Part shown: positions 39,663 to 52,588 of the stretch, piece by piece
Numbering within the stretch: position 1 is the first letter of the stretch
Layout of the letters: each line of letters opens with the position of its first letter
Origin: Nomia melanderi
Taxonomy: Eukaryota > Arthropoda > Insecta > Hymenoptera > Halictidae
Length of the DNA stretch: 64,000 nucleotides
Direction: 5' to 3'
NCBI RefSeq assembly: GCF_051020985.1
Contig: NW_027475141.1
Span: 1,302,001 to 1,366,000 of the forward strand
Position numbers and translations under genes: made by a program
Notes under the pieces: model-generated
What the model was told of the DNA's origin: nothing
The model's input: only the letters and a program-made list of their open reading frames with translations
Database searches by the model: none

Positions 39663-40886
39663 TAGCACCCGAGATATCACCAGATATATATTGGATTTTT
39701 CCCTGACCCTGAGCGTCCGGCCCCATGAGACTGTGGTTTTCTCGGCCCCTGGTGGTCCGAGGTCGTTTCCGCTGCGCAGATTCATGCGCCAGGGCCTCCT
39801 GCAGATAATTCAGTTTGGTTTATTGCGCGATCTGTAATAGCACCCGAGATATCACCAGATATATATTGGATTTTTCCCTGACGATGAGTGTCCGGCCCCA
39901 TGAGACGGTGGTTTTCTCGGCCCCTGGTTGTCCGAGGTCGTTTCCGCTGCACAGATTCATGCGCCAGGGCCTCCTGCAGACAATGCACTTTGATTTATTG
40001 CGCTATCTGTAATAGCACCCGAGATAGCACCATATATATACTGGATTTTTGCATGACTTTGGGTGACGGACACCGAAAATCTGTAAGTTTCTCGGCCCCT
40101 GGAGGGCCGAGGTCGTTCCTGATTCACAGAATCATGCGCCAGGGCCTCCTGCAGACAATGCACTTTGATTTATTGCGCTATCTCTAACAGCACCCGAGAT
40201 ATCACCAGATATATATTGGATTTTCCCCTGACCCTGAGTGTCCGGCCCCATGAGACTGTGGTTTTCTCGGCCATGGCGGTCCGAGGTCGTTCCCGCTGCA
40301 CAGATTCATGAGCCAGGGCCTCCTACAGACAATGCACTTTGATTTATTGCGCTGTCTCTAATAGCACCCGAGATATCACCATATATATATTGGATTTGCC
40401 CCTGACCCTGAGTGTCCGGCCCCATGAGACTGTGGTTTTCTCGGCCCCTGGTAGTCCGAGGTCGTTCCCGCGGCACAGATTCATGCGCCAGGGCTTCCCA
40501 CAGACAAATCACTTTGGTTTATTGCGCTATCTCTAATAGCACCCGAGATATCACCAGATATATATTGGATTTTCCCCTGACCCTGAGTGTCCGGCCCCAT
40601 GAGACGGTGGTTTTCTCGGCCCCTGGTGGTCAGAGGTCGTTACCGCTGCACAGATTCATGCGCCCGGGCCTCCTGCAGATAATTCACTTTGATTTATTGC
40701 GCTATCTCTAATAGCAGCCGAGATATCACCAGATATATATTGGATTTTTCCCTGACCCTGAGTGCCCGGCCCCATGTTTCGATGGTTTTCTCGGCCCCTG
40801 GTGGTCCGAGGTCGATCCTGCTGCACAGATTCATGCGCCAGGGCCGCCTACAGACAATGCACTTTGATTTATTGCGCTATCTGTAA

Positions 40887-41236
40887 TAGCACCTGAGATA
40901 TCCCCAGATATATACTGGATTTTTCCCTGACCCTGAGTGTCCGGCCCCATGAGTCGGTGGTTTTCTCGGCCCCTGGTGGTCCGAGGTCGTTCCCGCTGCA
41001 CGGACTCGTGCGCCAGGGCTTCCTGCAGACAATGCACTTTGATTTATCGCGCTATCTGTAATAGCACCTGAGATATCCCCAGATATATACTGGATTTTTC
41101 CCTGACCCTGAGTGTCCGGCCCCATGAGTCGGTGGTTTTCTCGGCCCCTGGTGGTCCGAGGTCGTTCCCGCTGCACGGACTCGTGCGCCAGGGCTTCCTG
41201 CAGACAATGCACTTTGATTTATCGCGCTATCTGTAA
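40887..41236 (+). repeat. Two adjacent identical monomers
   Basis: 40,887-41,061 and 41,062-41,236 are identical over 175 bp. A third unit stays identical from 41,237 to about 41,330, where GGTCAGAGG replaces GGTCCGAGG. Most neighbouring units differ at several to more than ten positions, so this is a very recent single-monomer duplication. Confidence 0.92.
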
Positions 41237-44200
41237 TAGCACCTGAGATATCCCCAGATATATACTGGATTTTTCCCTGACCCTGAGTGTCCGGCCCCAT
41301 GAGTCGGTGGTTTTCTCGGCCCCTGGTGGTCAGAGGTCGTTACCGCTGCACAGATTCATGGGCCAGGGCCTCCTACAGACAATGCACTTTGATTTATTGC
41401 GCTATCTGTAATTGCACCCGAGATATCACCGGATATATATTGGATTTTTTCCTGACCCTGACAGTCCGGCCCCATGAGACGGTGGTTTTCTCGGCCCCTG
41501 GTGGACCGAGGTCGTTCCCGCTGCACAGATTCATGCGCCAGGGCCTCCTACGGACAATGCACTTTGGTTTGTTGCGCTATTTCTAATAGCGCCCGAGATA
41601 TCACCAGATATATATTGGATTTTTCCCTGACCCTGAGCGTCCGGCCCCATGAGACGGTGGTTTTCTCGGCCCCTGGTGGTCCGGGGTCGTTCCCGCTGAG
41701 CAGATTCATGCGCCAGGGCCTCCTGCAGACAATGCACTTTGATTTATTGCGCTATCTCTAATAGCACCCGAGATATCACCAGATATATATTGGATTTTTC
41801 CCTGACCCTGAGTGTCCGGCCCCATGAAACGGTGGTTTTCTCGGCCCCTGGTGGTCCGAGGTCGTTCCCGCTGCACAGATTTATGCGCCAGGGCCTCCTG
41901 CAGATAATTCACTTTGGATTATTGCGCTATCTGTAATAGCACCCGAGATATCACCAGATATATATTGGATTTTCCCCTGACCCTGAGTGCCCGGCCCCAT
42001 GAGACGGTGGTTTTCTCGGCCCCTGGTGGTCCGAGGTCGTTGCCGCTGCACAGATTCATGCGCCAGGGCCTCCTGCAGACAATGCACTTTGATTTATCGC
42101 GCTATCTGTAATAGCACCTGAGATATCACCAGATATATATTGGATTTTTCACTGACCCTGAGTGTCCGGCCCCATGAGACGGTGGTTTTCTCGGCCCCTG
42201 GTGGTCCGAGGTCGTTCCCGCTGCACAGATTCATGCGCCAGGGCCTCCTGCAGATAATTCACTTTGGTTTAGTGCGCTGTCTGTAAGAGCACCCGAGATA
42301 TCACCAGATATATATTGGATTTTTCCCTGACCGTGAGCGTCCGGCCCCATGAGACTGTGGTTTTCTCGGCCCCTGGTGGTCCGAGGTCATTTCCGCTGCG
42401 CAGATTCATGCGCCAGGGCCTCCTGCAGATAATTCAGTTTGGTTTATTGCGCGATCTGTAATAGCACCCGAGATATCACCAGATATATATTGGATTTTTC
42501 CCTGACGATGAGTGTCCGGCCCCATGAGACGGTGGTTTTCTCGGCCCCTGGTGGTCCGAGGTCGTTTCCGCTGCACAGATTCATGCGCCAGGGCCTCCTG
42601 CAGACAATGCACTTTGATTTATTGCGCTATCTGTAATAGCACCCGAGATAGCACCATATATAGACTGGATTTTTGCATGACTTTGGGTGACGGACACCGA
42701 AAATCTGTAAGTTTCTCGGCCCCTGGAGGGCCGAGGTCGTTCCTGCCTCACAGAATCATGCGCCAGGGCCTCCTGCAGACAATGCACTTTGATTTATTGC
42801 GCTATCTCTAACAGCACCCGAGATATCACCAGATATATATTGGATTTTCCCCTGACCCTGAGTGTCCGGCCCCATGAGACTGTGGTTTTCTCGGCCATGG
42901 CGGTCCGAGGTCGTTCCCGCTGCACAGATTCATGAGCCAGGGCCTCCTACAGACAATGCACTTTGATTTATTGCGCTGTCTCTAATAGCACCCAAGATAT
43001 CACCAGATATATATTAGATTTTTCCCTGACAATGAGTGTCCGGCCCATGAGACGGTGGTTTTCTCGGCCCCTGGTGGTCCGAGGACGTTCCCATTGGCCA
43101 GATTCATGCGCCAGGGCCTCCTACAGACAATGTACTTTGATTTATTGCGCTATCTGTAATAGCACCCGAGATATCACCAGATATATATTGGATTTTTCCC
43201 TGACCCTGAGTGTCCGGCCCCATGAGACGGTGGTTTTCTCGGCCCCTGGTGGTCCGAGGTCGTTCCCGCTGCACAGATTCATGCGCAAGGGCAGCATACA
43301 GACAATGCACTTGGATTTATTGCGCTATCCGTAATAGCACCCGAGATATCACCAGATATATATTGGATTTTTCCCTCACCCTGAGTGTCCGGCCCCATGA
43401 GACGGTGGTTTTCTCGGCCCCTGGTTGTCCGAGGTCGTTCCCGCTGCACAGATTCATGAGCCAGGGCCTCCTGCAGATAATTCACTTTGGTTTATTGCGC
43501 TATCTCTAATAGCACCCGAGATATCACCAGATATATATTGGATTTTTCCCTGACCCTGAGTGTCTGTCCCCATGAGACGGCGGTTGTCTCGGCCCCTGGT
43601 GGTCCGAGGTCGTTCCCGCTGTACAGATTCATGCGCCAGGGCATCCTACAGACAATGTACTTTGATTTATTGCGCTATCTGTAATAGCACCCGAGATATC
43701 ACCAGATATATATTGGATTTTTCCCTGACCCTGAGTGTCCGGCCCCATGAGACGGTGGTTTTCTCGGCCCCTGGTGGTCCGAGGTCGTTCCCGCTGCACA
43801 GATTCATGCGCAAGGGCAGCATACAGACAATGCACTTGGATTTATTGCGCTATCTGTAATAGCACCCGAGATATCACCAGATATATGCTGTATTTTTACA
43901 TGACCTTGGGTGACGGATTCCGAATATCTGTAATTTTCTCGGCCCCTGGTGGTCCGAGGTCGTTCCTGCTGCACAGATTCATTCGCCAGTGCCGCCTACA
44001 GACAATGCACTTTGATTTATTGCGCTATCTCTAATAGCACCCGAGATATCACCAGATATATATTGGATTTTTCCCTGATCCTGACAGTCCGGAACCATGA
44101 GACGGTGATTTTCTCGGCCCCTGGTGGTCCGAGGTAGTTCCCGCTGCACAGAATCATGCGCCAGGGCTTCCTGCAGACAATGCACTTTGATTTATTGCGC

Positions 44201-47200
44201 TATTTCTAATAGCACCCGAGATATCACCAGATATATATTGGATTTTTCCCTGACCCTGAGTGTCCGGCCCCATGAGACGGTGGTTTTCTCGGCCCCTGGT
44301 GGTCCGAGGTCGTTGCCGCTGCACAGAATCATGCGCCAGGGCCTCCTGCAGACAATGCACTTTGATTTATCGCGCTATCTGTAATAGCACCTGAGATATC
44401 ACCAGATATATATTGGATTTTTCCCTGACAATGAGTGTCCGGCCCATGAGACGGTGGTTTTCTCGGCCCCTGGTGGTCCGAGGACGTTCCCATTGGCCAG
44501 ATTCATGCGCCAGGGCCTCCTACAGACAATGCACTTTGATTTATTGCGCTATCTGTAATAGCACCTGAGATAGCACCATATATAGACTGGATTTTTGCAT
44601 GACTTTGGGTGACGGACACCGAAAATCTGTAAGTTTCTCGACCCCTGGAGGGCCGAGGTCGTTCCTGCTTCACAGAATCATGCGCCAGGGCCTCCTGCAG
44701 ACAATGCACTTTGATTTATTGCGCTATCTCTAACAGCACCCGAGATATCACCAGATATATATTGGATTTTCCCATAACCCTGAGTGTCCGGCCCCATGAG
44801 ACTGTGGTTTTCTCGGCCATGGCGGTCCGAGGTCGTTCCCGCTGCACAGATTCATGAGCCAGGGCCTCCTACAGACAATGCACTTTGATTTATTGCGCTG
44901 TCTCTAATAGCACCCGAGATATCACCATATATATATTGGATTTGCCCCTGACCCTGAGTGTCCGGCCCAATGAGACGGTGGTTGCCTCGGCCCCTGGTGG
45001 GCCGAGGTCGTTCCCGCTGGCCACATTCATGCGCCAGGGCCTCCTACAGACAAGGCACTTTGATTTATTGCGCTATCTGTAATAGCACCCGAGAGATCAC
45101 CAGATATATATTGGATTTTCCCCTGACCCTGAGTGTCCGGCCCCATGAGACGGTGGTTTTCTCAGCCGCTGGTGGCCCGAGGTCGTTCCCGCTGCACAGA
45201 TTTATGCGCCAGGGCCTCCAGCAGATAATTCACTTTGGTTTATTGCGCTGTCTGTAAGAGCACCCGAGATATCACCAGATATATATTGTATTTTTCCCTG
45301 ACCCTGAGTGTCCGGCCCCATGAGACTATGGTTTTCTCGGCCCCTGGTGGTCCGAGGTCGTTACCGCTGCACAGATTCATGCGCCAGGGCCTCCTGCAGA
45401 TAATTCAGTTTGGTTTATTGCGCGATCTGTAATAGCACCCGAGATATCACCAGATATATATTGGATTTTTCCCTGACGATGAGTGTCCGGCCCCATGAGA
45501 CGGTGGTTTTCTCGGCCCCTGGTGGTCCCAGGTCGTTCCCGCTGCACAGATTCATGCGCCAGGGCCTCCTGCAGATAATTCACTTTGGTTTATTGCGCTA
45601 TCTCTAATAGCAACCGTGATATCACCAGATATATATTGGATTTTCCCCTGACCCTGAGTGTCCGGCCCCATGAGACGGCGGTCTTCTCGGCCCCTGGTGG
45701 TCCGAGGTCGTTCCCGCTGGGCAGATTCATGCGCTACGGCCTCATACAGACAAGGCACTTTGATTTATTGCGCTATCTGTAATAGCACCCGAGATAGCAC
45801 CATATATATACTGGATTTTTGCATGACTTTGGGTGACGGACACCGAAAATCTGTAAGTTTCTCGGCCCCTGGTGGCCCGAGGTCGTTCCCGCTGCCCAGA
45901 TTCATGCGCCAGGGCAGCTAACAGACAATGCATTTTGATTTATTGCGCTGTCTGTAATAGCACCCGAGAAAGCTCCATATATATGCTGGATTTTAACATG
46001 ACTTTGGGTGACGGAAACCGAAAATCTGTAATTTTCTCGGCCCCTGGTGACCCGAGGTCATTCCCGCTGCACAGATTCATGCGCCAGGGCCTCCGGCAGA
46101 CTAAGCACTGTGGTTTATTGCGCTATCTGTAATAGCACCCGAGATATAACCAGATATATATTGGATTTTTCAGCCGACCCTGAGTGTCCGGCCCCATGAG
46201 ACGGTGGTGTTCTCGGACCCTGGTGATCCGAGGTCGTTTCCGCTGCACAGATTCATGCGCCAGGGCCTCCTGCAGATAATTCACTTTGATTTATTGCGCT
46301 ATCTCTAATAGCAGCCGAGATATCACCAGATATATATTGGATTTTTCCCTGACCCTGAGTGCCCGGCCCCATGTTTCGGTGGTTTTCTCGGCCCCTGGTG
46401 GTCCGAGGTCGATCCTGCTGCACAGATTCATGCGCCAGGGCCTCCTACAGACAATGCACTTTGGTTTATTGCGCTATCTGTAATAGCGCACGAGATATCA
46501 CCAGATATATGCCGGATTTTTACATGACCTTGGGTGACGGATTCCGAATATCTGTAATTTTCTCGGCCCCTGGTGGTCCGAGGTCGTTCCTGCTGCACAG
46601 ATTCATTCGCCAGTGCCGCCTACAGACATTGCACTTTGATTTATTGCGCTATCTCTAATAGCACCCGAGATATCACCAGATATATATTGGATTTTCCCCT
46701 GACCCTGAGTGTCCGGCCCCATGAGACGGTGGTTTTCTCGGCCTCTGGTGGACCGAGGTCGTTCCCGCTGCCCAGATTCATGCGTCAGGTCCTCCTGCAG
46801 ACAATGCACTTTGATTTATTGCGCTATCTGTAATAGCACCCGACATATCACCAGATATATGCTGGATTTTTACATGACCTTGGGTGACGGATTCCGAATA
46901 TCTGTAATTTTCTCGGCCCCTGGTGGTCCGAGGACGTTCCTGCTGCACAGATTCATTCGCCAGTGCCGCCTACAGACAATGCACTTTGATTTATTGCGCT
47001 ATCTCTAATAGCACCCGAGATATCACCAAATATATATTGGATTTTCCCCTGACCCTGAGTGTCCGGCCCCATGAGACGGTGGTTTTCTCGGCCTCTGGTG
47101 GACCGAGGTCGTTCCCGCTGCACAGATTCATGCGCCAGCGCCTCCTACGGACAATGCACTTTGGTTTGTTGCGCTATTTCTAATAGCGCCCGAGATATCA

Positions 47201-49457
47201 CCAGATATATATTGGATTTTCCCCTGACCCTGAGTGTCCGGCCCATGAGACGGTGGTTTTCTCGGCCCCTGGTGGTCCGAGGACGTTCCCATTGGCCAGA
47301 TTCATGCGCCAGGGCCTCCTACAGACAATGTACTTTGATTTATTGCGCTATCTGTAATAGCACCCGAGATATCACCAGATATATATTGGATTTTTCCCTG
47401 ACCCTGAGTGTCCGGCCCCATGAGACGGTGGTTTTCTCGGCCCCTGGTGGTCCGAGGTCGTTCCCGCTGCACAGATTCATGCGCAAGGGCAGCATACAGA
47501 CAATGCACTTGGATTTATTGCGCTATCCGTAATAGCACCCGAGATATCACCAGATATATATTGGATTTTTCCCGCACCCTGAGTGTCCGGCCCCATGAGA
47601 CGGTGGTTTTCTCGGCCCCTGGTGGTCCGAGGTCGTTCCCGCTGCACAGATTCATGAGCCAGGGCCTCCTGCAGATAATTCACTTTGGTTTATTGCGCTA
47701 TCTCTAATAGCACCCGAGATATCACCAGATATATATTGGATTTTTCCCTGACCTTGTCAGTCCGGCCCCATGAGACGGTGATTTTCTCGGCCCCTGGTGG
47801 TCCGAGGTAGTTCCCGCTGCACAGATTCAGGCGCCAGGGCCTCCTGCAGACAATGCACTTTGATTTATCGCGCTATCTCTAATAGCACCCGAGACATCAC
47901 CAGATATATATTGGATTTTTCCCTGACCCTGAGTGTCCGGCCCCATGAGACTGTGGTTTTCTCGGCCCCTGGTGGTCCGAAGTCGTCCCCGCTGCCCAGA
48001 TTCATGCGCCAGGGCCTCCTGCAGACAATTCACTTTGGTTTATTGCGCTATCTCTAATAGCACCCGAGATATCACCAGATATATGCTGGATTTTTCCCCG
48101 ACCCTGACAGTCCGGCCCCATGAGACGGTGGTTCTCTCGGCCCCTGGTGGTCCGAGGTAGTTCCCGCAGCACCGATTCATGCGCCAGGGCCTCCTGCAGA
48201 TAATTCACTTTGGTTTATTGCGCTATCTGTAATAGCAGCCGAGATATCACCAGATATATGCTGGATTTTTACATGACTTTGGGTGACGGATTCCGAATAT
48301 CTGTAATTTTCTCGGCCCCTGGTGGTCCGAGGTCGTTCCTGCTGCACAGATTCATTCGCCAGTGCCGCCTACAGACAATGCACTTTGATTTATTTCGCTA
48401 TCTCTAATAGCACCCGAGATATCACCAGATATATATTGGATTTTTCCCTGACCTTGTCAGTCCGGCCCCATGAGACGGTGATTTTCTCGGCCCCTGGTGG
48501 TCCGAGGTAGTTCCCGCTGCACAGATTCATGCGCCAGGGCCTCCTGCAGATAATTCACTTTGGTTTATTGCGCTATCTCTAATAGCACCCGAGACATCAC
48601 CAGATATATATTGGATTTTTCCCTGACCCTGAGTGTCCGGCCCCATGAGACTGTGGTTTTCTCGGCCCCTTGTGATCCGAAGTCTTTCCCGCTGCCCAGA
48701 TTCATGCGCCAGTGCCTCCTACAGACAATGCACTTTGGTTTATTGCGCTATCTCTAATAGCACCCGAGATATCACCAGATATATATTGGATTTTCCCCTG
48801 ACCCTGAGTGTCCGGCCGCATGAGACGGTGGTTTTCTCGGCCCCTGGTATTCCGAGGTCGATCCCGCTGCACAGATTCATGCGACAGGGCCTCCTACAGA
48901 CAATGCCCTTTGATTTATTGCGCTATCTCTAATAGCACCCGAGATATCACCAGATATATATTGGATTTTCCCCTGACCCTGAGTGTCCGGCCGCATGAGA
49001 CGGTGGTTTTCTCGGCCCCTGGTGGTCCGATGTCTTTCCCGCTGCCCAGATTTATGCGCCAGTGCCTCCTACAGACAATGCACTTTGGTTTATTGCGCTA
49101 TCTCTAATAGCACCCGAGATATCACCAGATATATATTGGATTTTCCCCTGACCCTGAGTGTCCGGCCGCATGAGACGGTGGTTTTCTCGGCCCCTGATAT
49201 TCCGAGGTCGATCCCGCTGCACAGATTCATGCGACAGGGCCTCCTACAGACAATGCCCTTTGATTTATTGCGCTATCTCTAATAGCACCCGAGGTATCGC
49301 CAGATATATATTGGATTTTCCCCTGACCCTGAGTGTCCAGCCCCATGAGACTGTGGTTTTCTCGGCCCCTGGTGGTCCGAAGTCGTTCCCGCCGCCCAGA
49401 TTCATGCGCCAGGGCCTCCTACAAAAAATGCACTTTGAATTATTGCGCTATCTGTAA

Positions 49458-49632
49458 TAGCACCCGAGATATCACCAGATATATGCTGGATTTTTACATG
49501 ACCTTGGGTGACGGATTCCGAATATCTGTAATTTTCTCGGCCCCTGGTGGTCCGAGGTCGTTCCTGCTGCACAGATTCATTCGCCAGTGCCGCCTACAGA
49601 CAATGCACTTTGATTTATTGCGCTATCTCTAA
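49458..49632 (+). repeat. Representative type B monomer (substituted internal block)
   Basis: The unit has the normal flanks and normal 175-bp length. Positions about 37-74 are replaced by a diverged stretch containing TTTTTACATGACCTTGGG, then GTGACGGATTCCGAATATC and TGTAATTTTC. I count 40 such units, starting near 1,512; 1,861; 2,911; 10,432; 13,586; 14,986; 15,336; 15,860; 16,735; 18,313; 24,965; 25,314; 25,489; 26,015; 28,640; 32,490; 35,290; 36,163; 36,513; 37,388; 40,013; 42,637; 43,860; 44,560; 45,783; 45,958; 46,484; 46,834; 48,233; 49,458; 50,858; 52,783; 54,183; 56,282; 56,807; 58,032; 59,782; 61,007; 62,056 and 62,581. Subtypes differ after GGTGACGG: ATACCG (left half), ACACCG (2.9 kb, 25-46 kb), ATTCCGAATA (26 kb rightwards) and AAACCG or AAACAG (45.96, 56.3 and 62.1 kb). 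Confidence 0.9.
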
Positions 49633-49807
49633 TAGCACCCGAGATATCATCAGATATATATTGGATTTTTCCGTGACCCTGACAGTCCGGCCCCATGAGA
49701 CGGTGATTTTCTCGGCCCCTGGTGGTCCGAGGTAGTTCCCGCTGCACAGAATCATGCGCGAGTGCTTCCTGCAGACAATGCACTTTGATTTATTGCGCTA
49801 TCTCTAA
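49633..49807 (+). repeat. Representative type D monomer (GACAGTCCGG haplotype)
   Basis: This unit has CCCTGACAGTCCGG in place of CCCTGAGTGTCCGG. It is linked to GACGGTGATTTTC in place of GACGGTGGTTTTC, and to GAGGTAGTTCCCGC in place of GAGGTCGTTCCCGC. CACAGAATCATGCG often follows. The combination is frequent from about 44 kb to the right end. Simpler GACAGTCCGG units also occur near 10.6, 14.5, 17.3, 20.3, 29.2, 33.1 and 41.5 kb. The GAGGTAG change puts a stop codon in the otherwise open plus frame. Confidence 0.82.
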
Positions 49808-50342
49808 TAGCACCCGAGATATCACCAGATATATGCTGGATTTTTCCGCGATCCTGACAGTCCGGCCCCATGAGACGGTGATTTTCTCGGCCCCTGGTGG
49901 TCCGAGGTAGTTCCCGCTGCACAGAATCATGCGCCAGGGCTTCCTGCAGACAATGCACCTTGATTTATTGCGCTATCTCTCATAGCGCCCGAGATATCAC
50001 CAGATATATGCTGGATTTTTCCCTGACCCTGAGTGTCCGGCACCATGAGACTGTGTTTTTCTCGGCCCCTGGTGGTCCGAGGTGGTTCCCGCTGCCCAGA
50101 TTCATGCGCCAGGGCCTCCGGCAGATAATTCACTTTGGTTTATTGCGCTATCTCTAATAGCACCCGAGATATCACCAGATATATATTGGATTTTCCCCTG
50201 ACCCTGAGTGTCCGGCCCCATGAGACGGTGGTTTTCTCGACCCCTGGAGGTCCGAGGTCGTTCCCGCTGCACAGATTCATGCGCCATGTCCTCCTACAGA
50301 CAATGCACTTTGATTTATTGCGCTATCTCTAATAGCACCCGA

Positions 50343-50348
50343 GATATC
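50343..50348. other. EcoRV-type GATATC hexamer, once per monomer (example copy)
   Basis: GATATC lies at monomer positions 11-16 and is retained in most units. It is lost in scattered variants such as GATATGACC, GATGTCACC, GATAGCACC, GACATCACC and GATATAACC. It is a convenient phase marker: cutting here should give a 175-bp ladder. It is a sequence landmark, not a biological site call. Confidence 0.9.
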
Positions 50349-50410
50349 ACCAGATATATATTGGATTTTCCCCTGACCCTGAGTGTCCGGCCCCATGAGA
50401 CGGTGGTTTT

Positions 50411-50431
50411 CTCGGCCCCTGGTGGTCCGAG
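50411..50431 (+). other. Recurrent imperfect inverted repeat inside the monomer (example copy)
   Basis: CTCGG and CCGAG are perfect 5-bp inverted arms flanking an 11-base centre, CCCCTGGTGGT. After one mismatch, two more C-G pairs can form inside. The element lies at monomer positions 79-99 and recurs in most type A and many type B units, so it is present hundreds of times in the array. It could fold as a short hairpin in single-stranded DNA or RNA, or serve as a binding site with dyad symmetry. No function is shown. The arms are short, and such a dyad could be chance fixed by amplification. Confidence 0.5.
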
Positions 50432-52588
50432 GTCGTTCCCGCTGCACAGATTCATGAGCCAGGGCCTCCTGCAGATAATTCACTATGGTTTATTGCGCTA
50501 TCTCTAATAGCACCCGAGATATCACCAGATATATATTGGATTTTTCCCTGACCCCGAGTGTCTGGCCCCATGAGACGGTGGTTGTCTCGGCCCCTGGTGG
50601 TCCGAGGTCGTTCCCGCTGCACAGATTCATGAGCCAGGGCCTCCTGCAGATAATTCACTATGGTTTATTGCGCTATCTCTAATAGCACCCGAGATATCAC
50701 CAGATATATATTGGATTTTTCCCTGACCCCGAGTGTCTGGCCCCATGAGACGGTGGTTGTCTCGGCCCCTGGTGGTCCGAGGTCGTTCCCGCTGCCCAGA
50801 TTTATGCGCCAGGGCCTCCTGCAGATAATTCACTTTGGTTTATTGCGCTATCTGTAATAGCAGCCGAGATATCACCAGATATATGCTGGATTTTTACATG
50901 ACTTTGGGTGACGGATTCCGAATATCTGTAATTTTCTCGGCCCCTGGTGGTCCGAGGTCGTTCCTGCTGCACAGATGCATGCGCCAGTGCCGCCTACAGA
51001 CAATGCACTTTGATTTATTTCGCTATCTCTAATAGCACCCGAGATATCACCAGATATATATTGGATTTTTCCCTGACCTTGTCAGTCCGGCCCCATGAGA
51101 CGGTGATTTTCTCGGCCCCTGGTGGTCCGAGGTAGTTCCCGCTGCACAGATTCATGCGCCAGGGCCTCCTGCAGATAATTCACTTTGGTTTATTGCGCTA
51201 TCTCTAATAGCACCCGAGACATCACCAGATATATATTGGATTTTTCCCTGACCCTGAGTGTCCGGCCGCATGAGACGGTGGTTTTCTCGGCCCCTGGTAT
51301 TCCGAGGTCGATCCCGCTGCACAGATTCATGCGACAGGGCCTCCTACAGACAATGCCCTTTGATTTATTGCGCTATCTCTAATAGCACCCGAGATATCAC
51401 CAGATATATATTGGATTTTCCCCTGACCCTGAGTGTCCGGCCGCATGAGACGGTGGTTTTCTCGGCCCCTGGTGGTCCGATGTCTTTCCCGCTGCCCAGA
51501 TTTATGCGCCAGGGCCTCCTACAGACAATGCACTTTGATTTATTGCGCTATCTGTAATAGCACCCGAGATATCACCAGATATATATTGGGTTTTTCCCTG
51601 ACCCTGAGTGTCCGGCCCCATGAGACGGTGATTTTCGCGGCCCCTGGTGGTCCGAGGTCGTTCCCGCTGCACAGATTCATGCGCCAGGGCCTCCTGCAGA
51701 TAATTCACTTTGGTTTATTGCGCTATCTCTAATAGCACCCGAGGTATCGCCAGATATATATTGGATTTTCCCCTCACCCTGAGTGTCCAGCCCCATGAGA
51801 CTGTGGTTTTCTCGGCCCCTGGTGGTCCGAAGTCGTTCCCGCCGCCCAGATTCATGCGCCAGGGCCTCCTACAGACAATGCACTTTGATTTATTGCGCTA
51901 TCTCTAATAGCACCCGAGATATCATCAGATATATATTGGATTTTTCCGTGACCCTGACAGTCCGGCCCCATGAGACGGTGGTTTTCTCGGCCCCTTGTGA
52001 TCCGAAGTCTTTCCCGCTGCCCAGATTCATGCGCCAGTGCCTCCTACAGACAATGCACTTTGGTTTATTGCGCTATCTCTAATAGCACCCGAGATATCAC
52101 CAGATATATATTGGATTTTCCCCTGACCCTGAGTGTCCGGCCGCATGAGACGGTGGTTTTCTCGGCCCCTGGTATTCCGAGGTCGATCCCGCTGCACAGA
52201 TTCATGCGACAGGGCCTCCTACAGACAATGCCCTTTGATTTATTGCGCTATCTCTAATAGCACCCGAGATATCACCAGATATATATTGGATTTTCCCCTG
52301 ACCCTGAGTGTCCGGCCGCATGAGACGGTGGTTTTCTCGGCCCCTGGTGGTCCGAAGTCTTTCCCGCTGCCCAGATTTATGCGCCAGGGCCTCCTACAGA
52401 CAATGCACTTTGATTTATTGCGCTATCTGTAATAGCACCCGAGATATCACCAGATATATATTGGATTTTTCCCTGACCCTGAGTGTCCGGCCCCATGAGA
52501 CGGTGATTTTCTCGGCCCCTGGTGGTCCGAGGTCGTTCCCGCTGCATAGATTCATGCGCCAGGGCCTCCTGCAGATAATTCACTTTGG

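Larger units (their letters stand above)
35500..48000 (+). repeat. Array segment 4: mixed monomers, many type B units
   Basis: This stretch alternates material related to segment 3 with type B units of the GACACC and GATTCCGAATA subtypes; 12 of the 40 type B units fall here. Matching blocks include 36.27-36.7 kb with 25.77-26.2 kb and 46.2-46.65 kb, and 43.05-43.5 kb with 47.25-47.7 kb (offset 4,198). A local 525-bp repeat marked by GCGCAAGGGCAGCATACAG lies at 43.1-43.86 kb. A 350-bp dimer alternating type B and GGCCTCTGGTGGACCG units lies at about 46.48-47.18 kb. Confidence 0.75.
50333..50507 (+). repeat. Representative type A (majority) monomer
   Basis: This unit is close to the eye-made consensus and is exactly 175 bp. 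It has TAGCACCC at its start, GATATC at 50,343-50,348, the AT-rich stretch around 50,352-50,370, TGTCCGGCCCCATGAGACGG, and CTCTAA at its end. It differs from the commonest form in ATGAGCC for ATGCGCC and CACTATGGT for CACTTTGGT. Hand counting of the consensus gives 42 G and 52 C in 175 (about 54% G+C) and nine CpG. The unit combines one AT-rich quarter (about positions 20-37) with a GC-rich middle (about 45-140). The start point of the unit is a convention. Confidence 0.93.
49264..51980 (+). repeat. 19-monomer higher-order block, copy 1
   Basis: 2,717 bp matches 52,589-55,305 at exactly 3,325 bp (19 x 175). Differences I found include GACTGTGTTTTTC here against GACTGTGGTTTTC in the other copy (near 50,050), T against C in GACGGTGG (near 50,576), and a few others. 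Left of 49,264 the sequences differ at once (TTTGAT against TTTGGT). The right limit is the G/A at 51,981/55,306. To the left, 48.8-49.1 kb also matches 52.1-52.4 kb at the same spacing. Confidence 0.9.
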
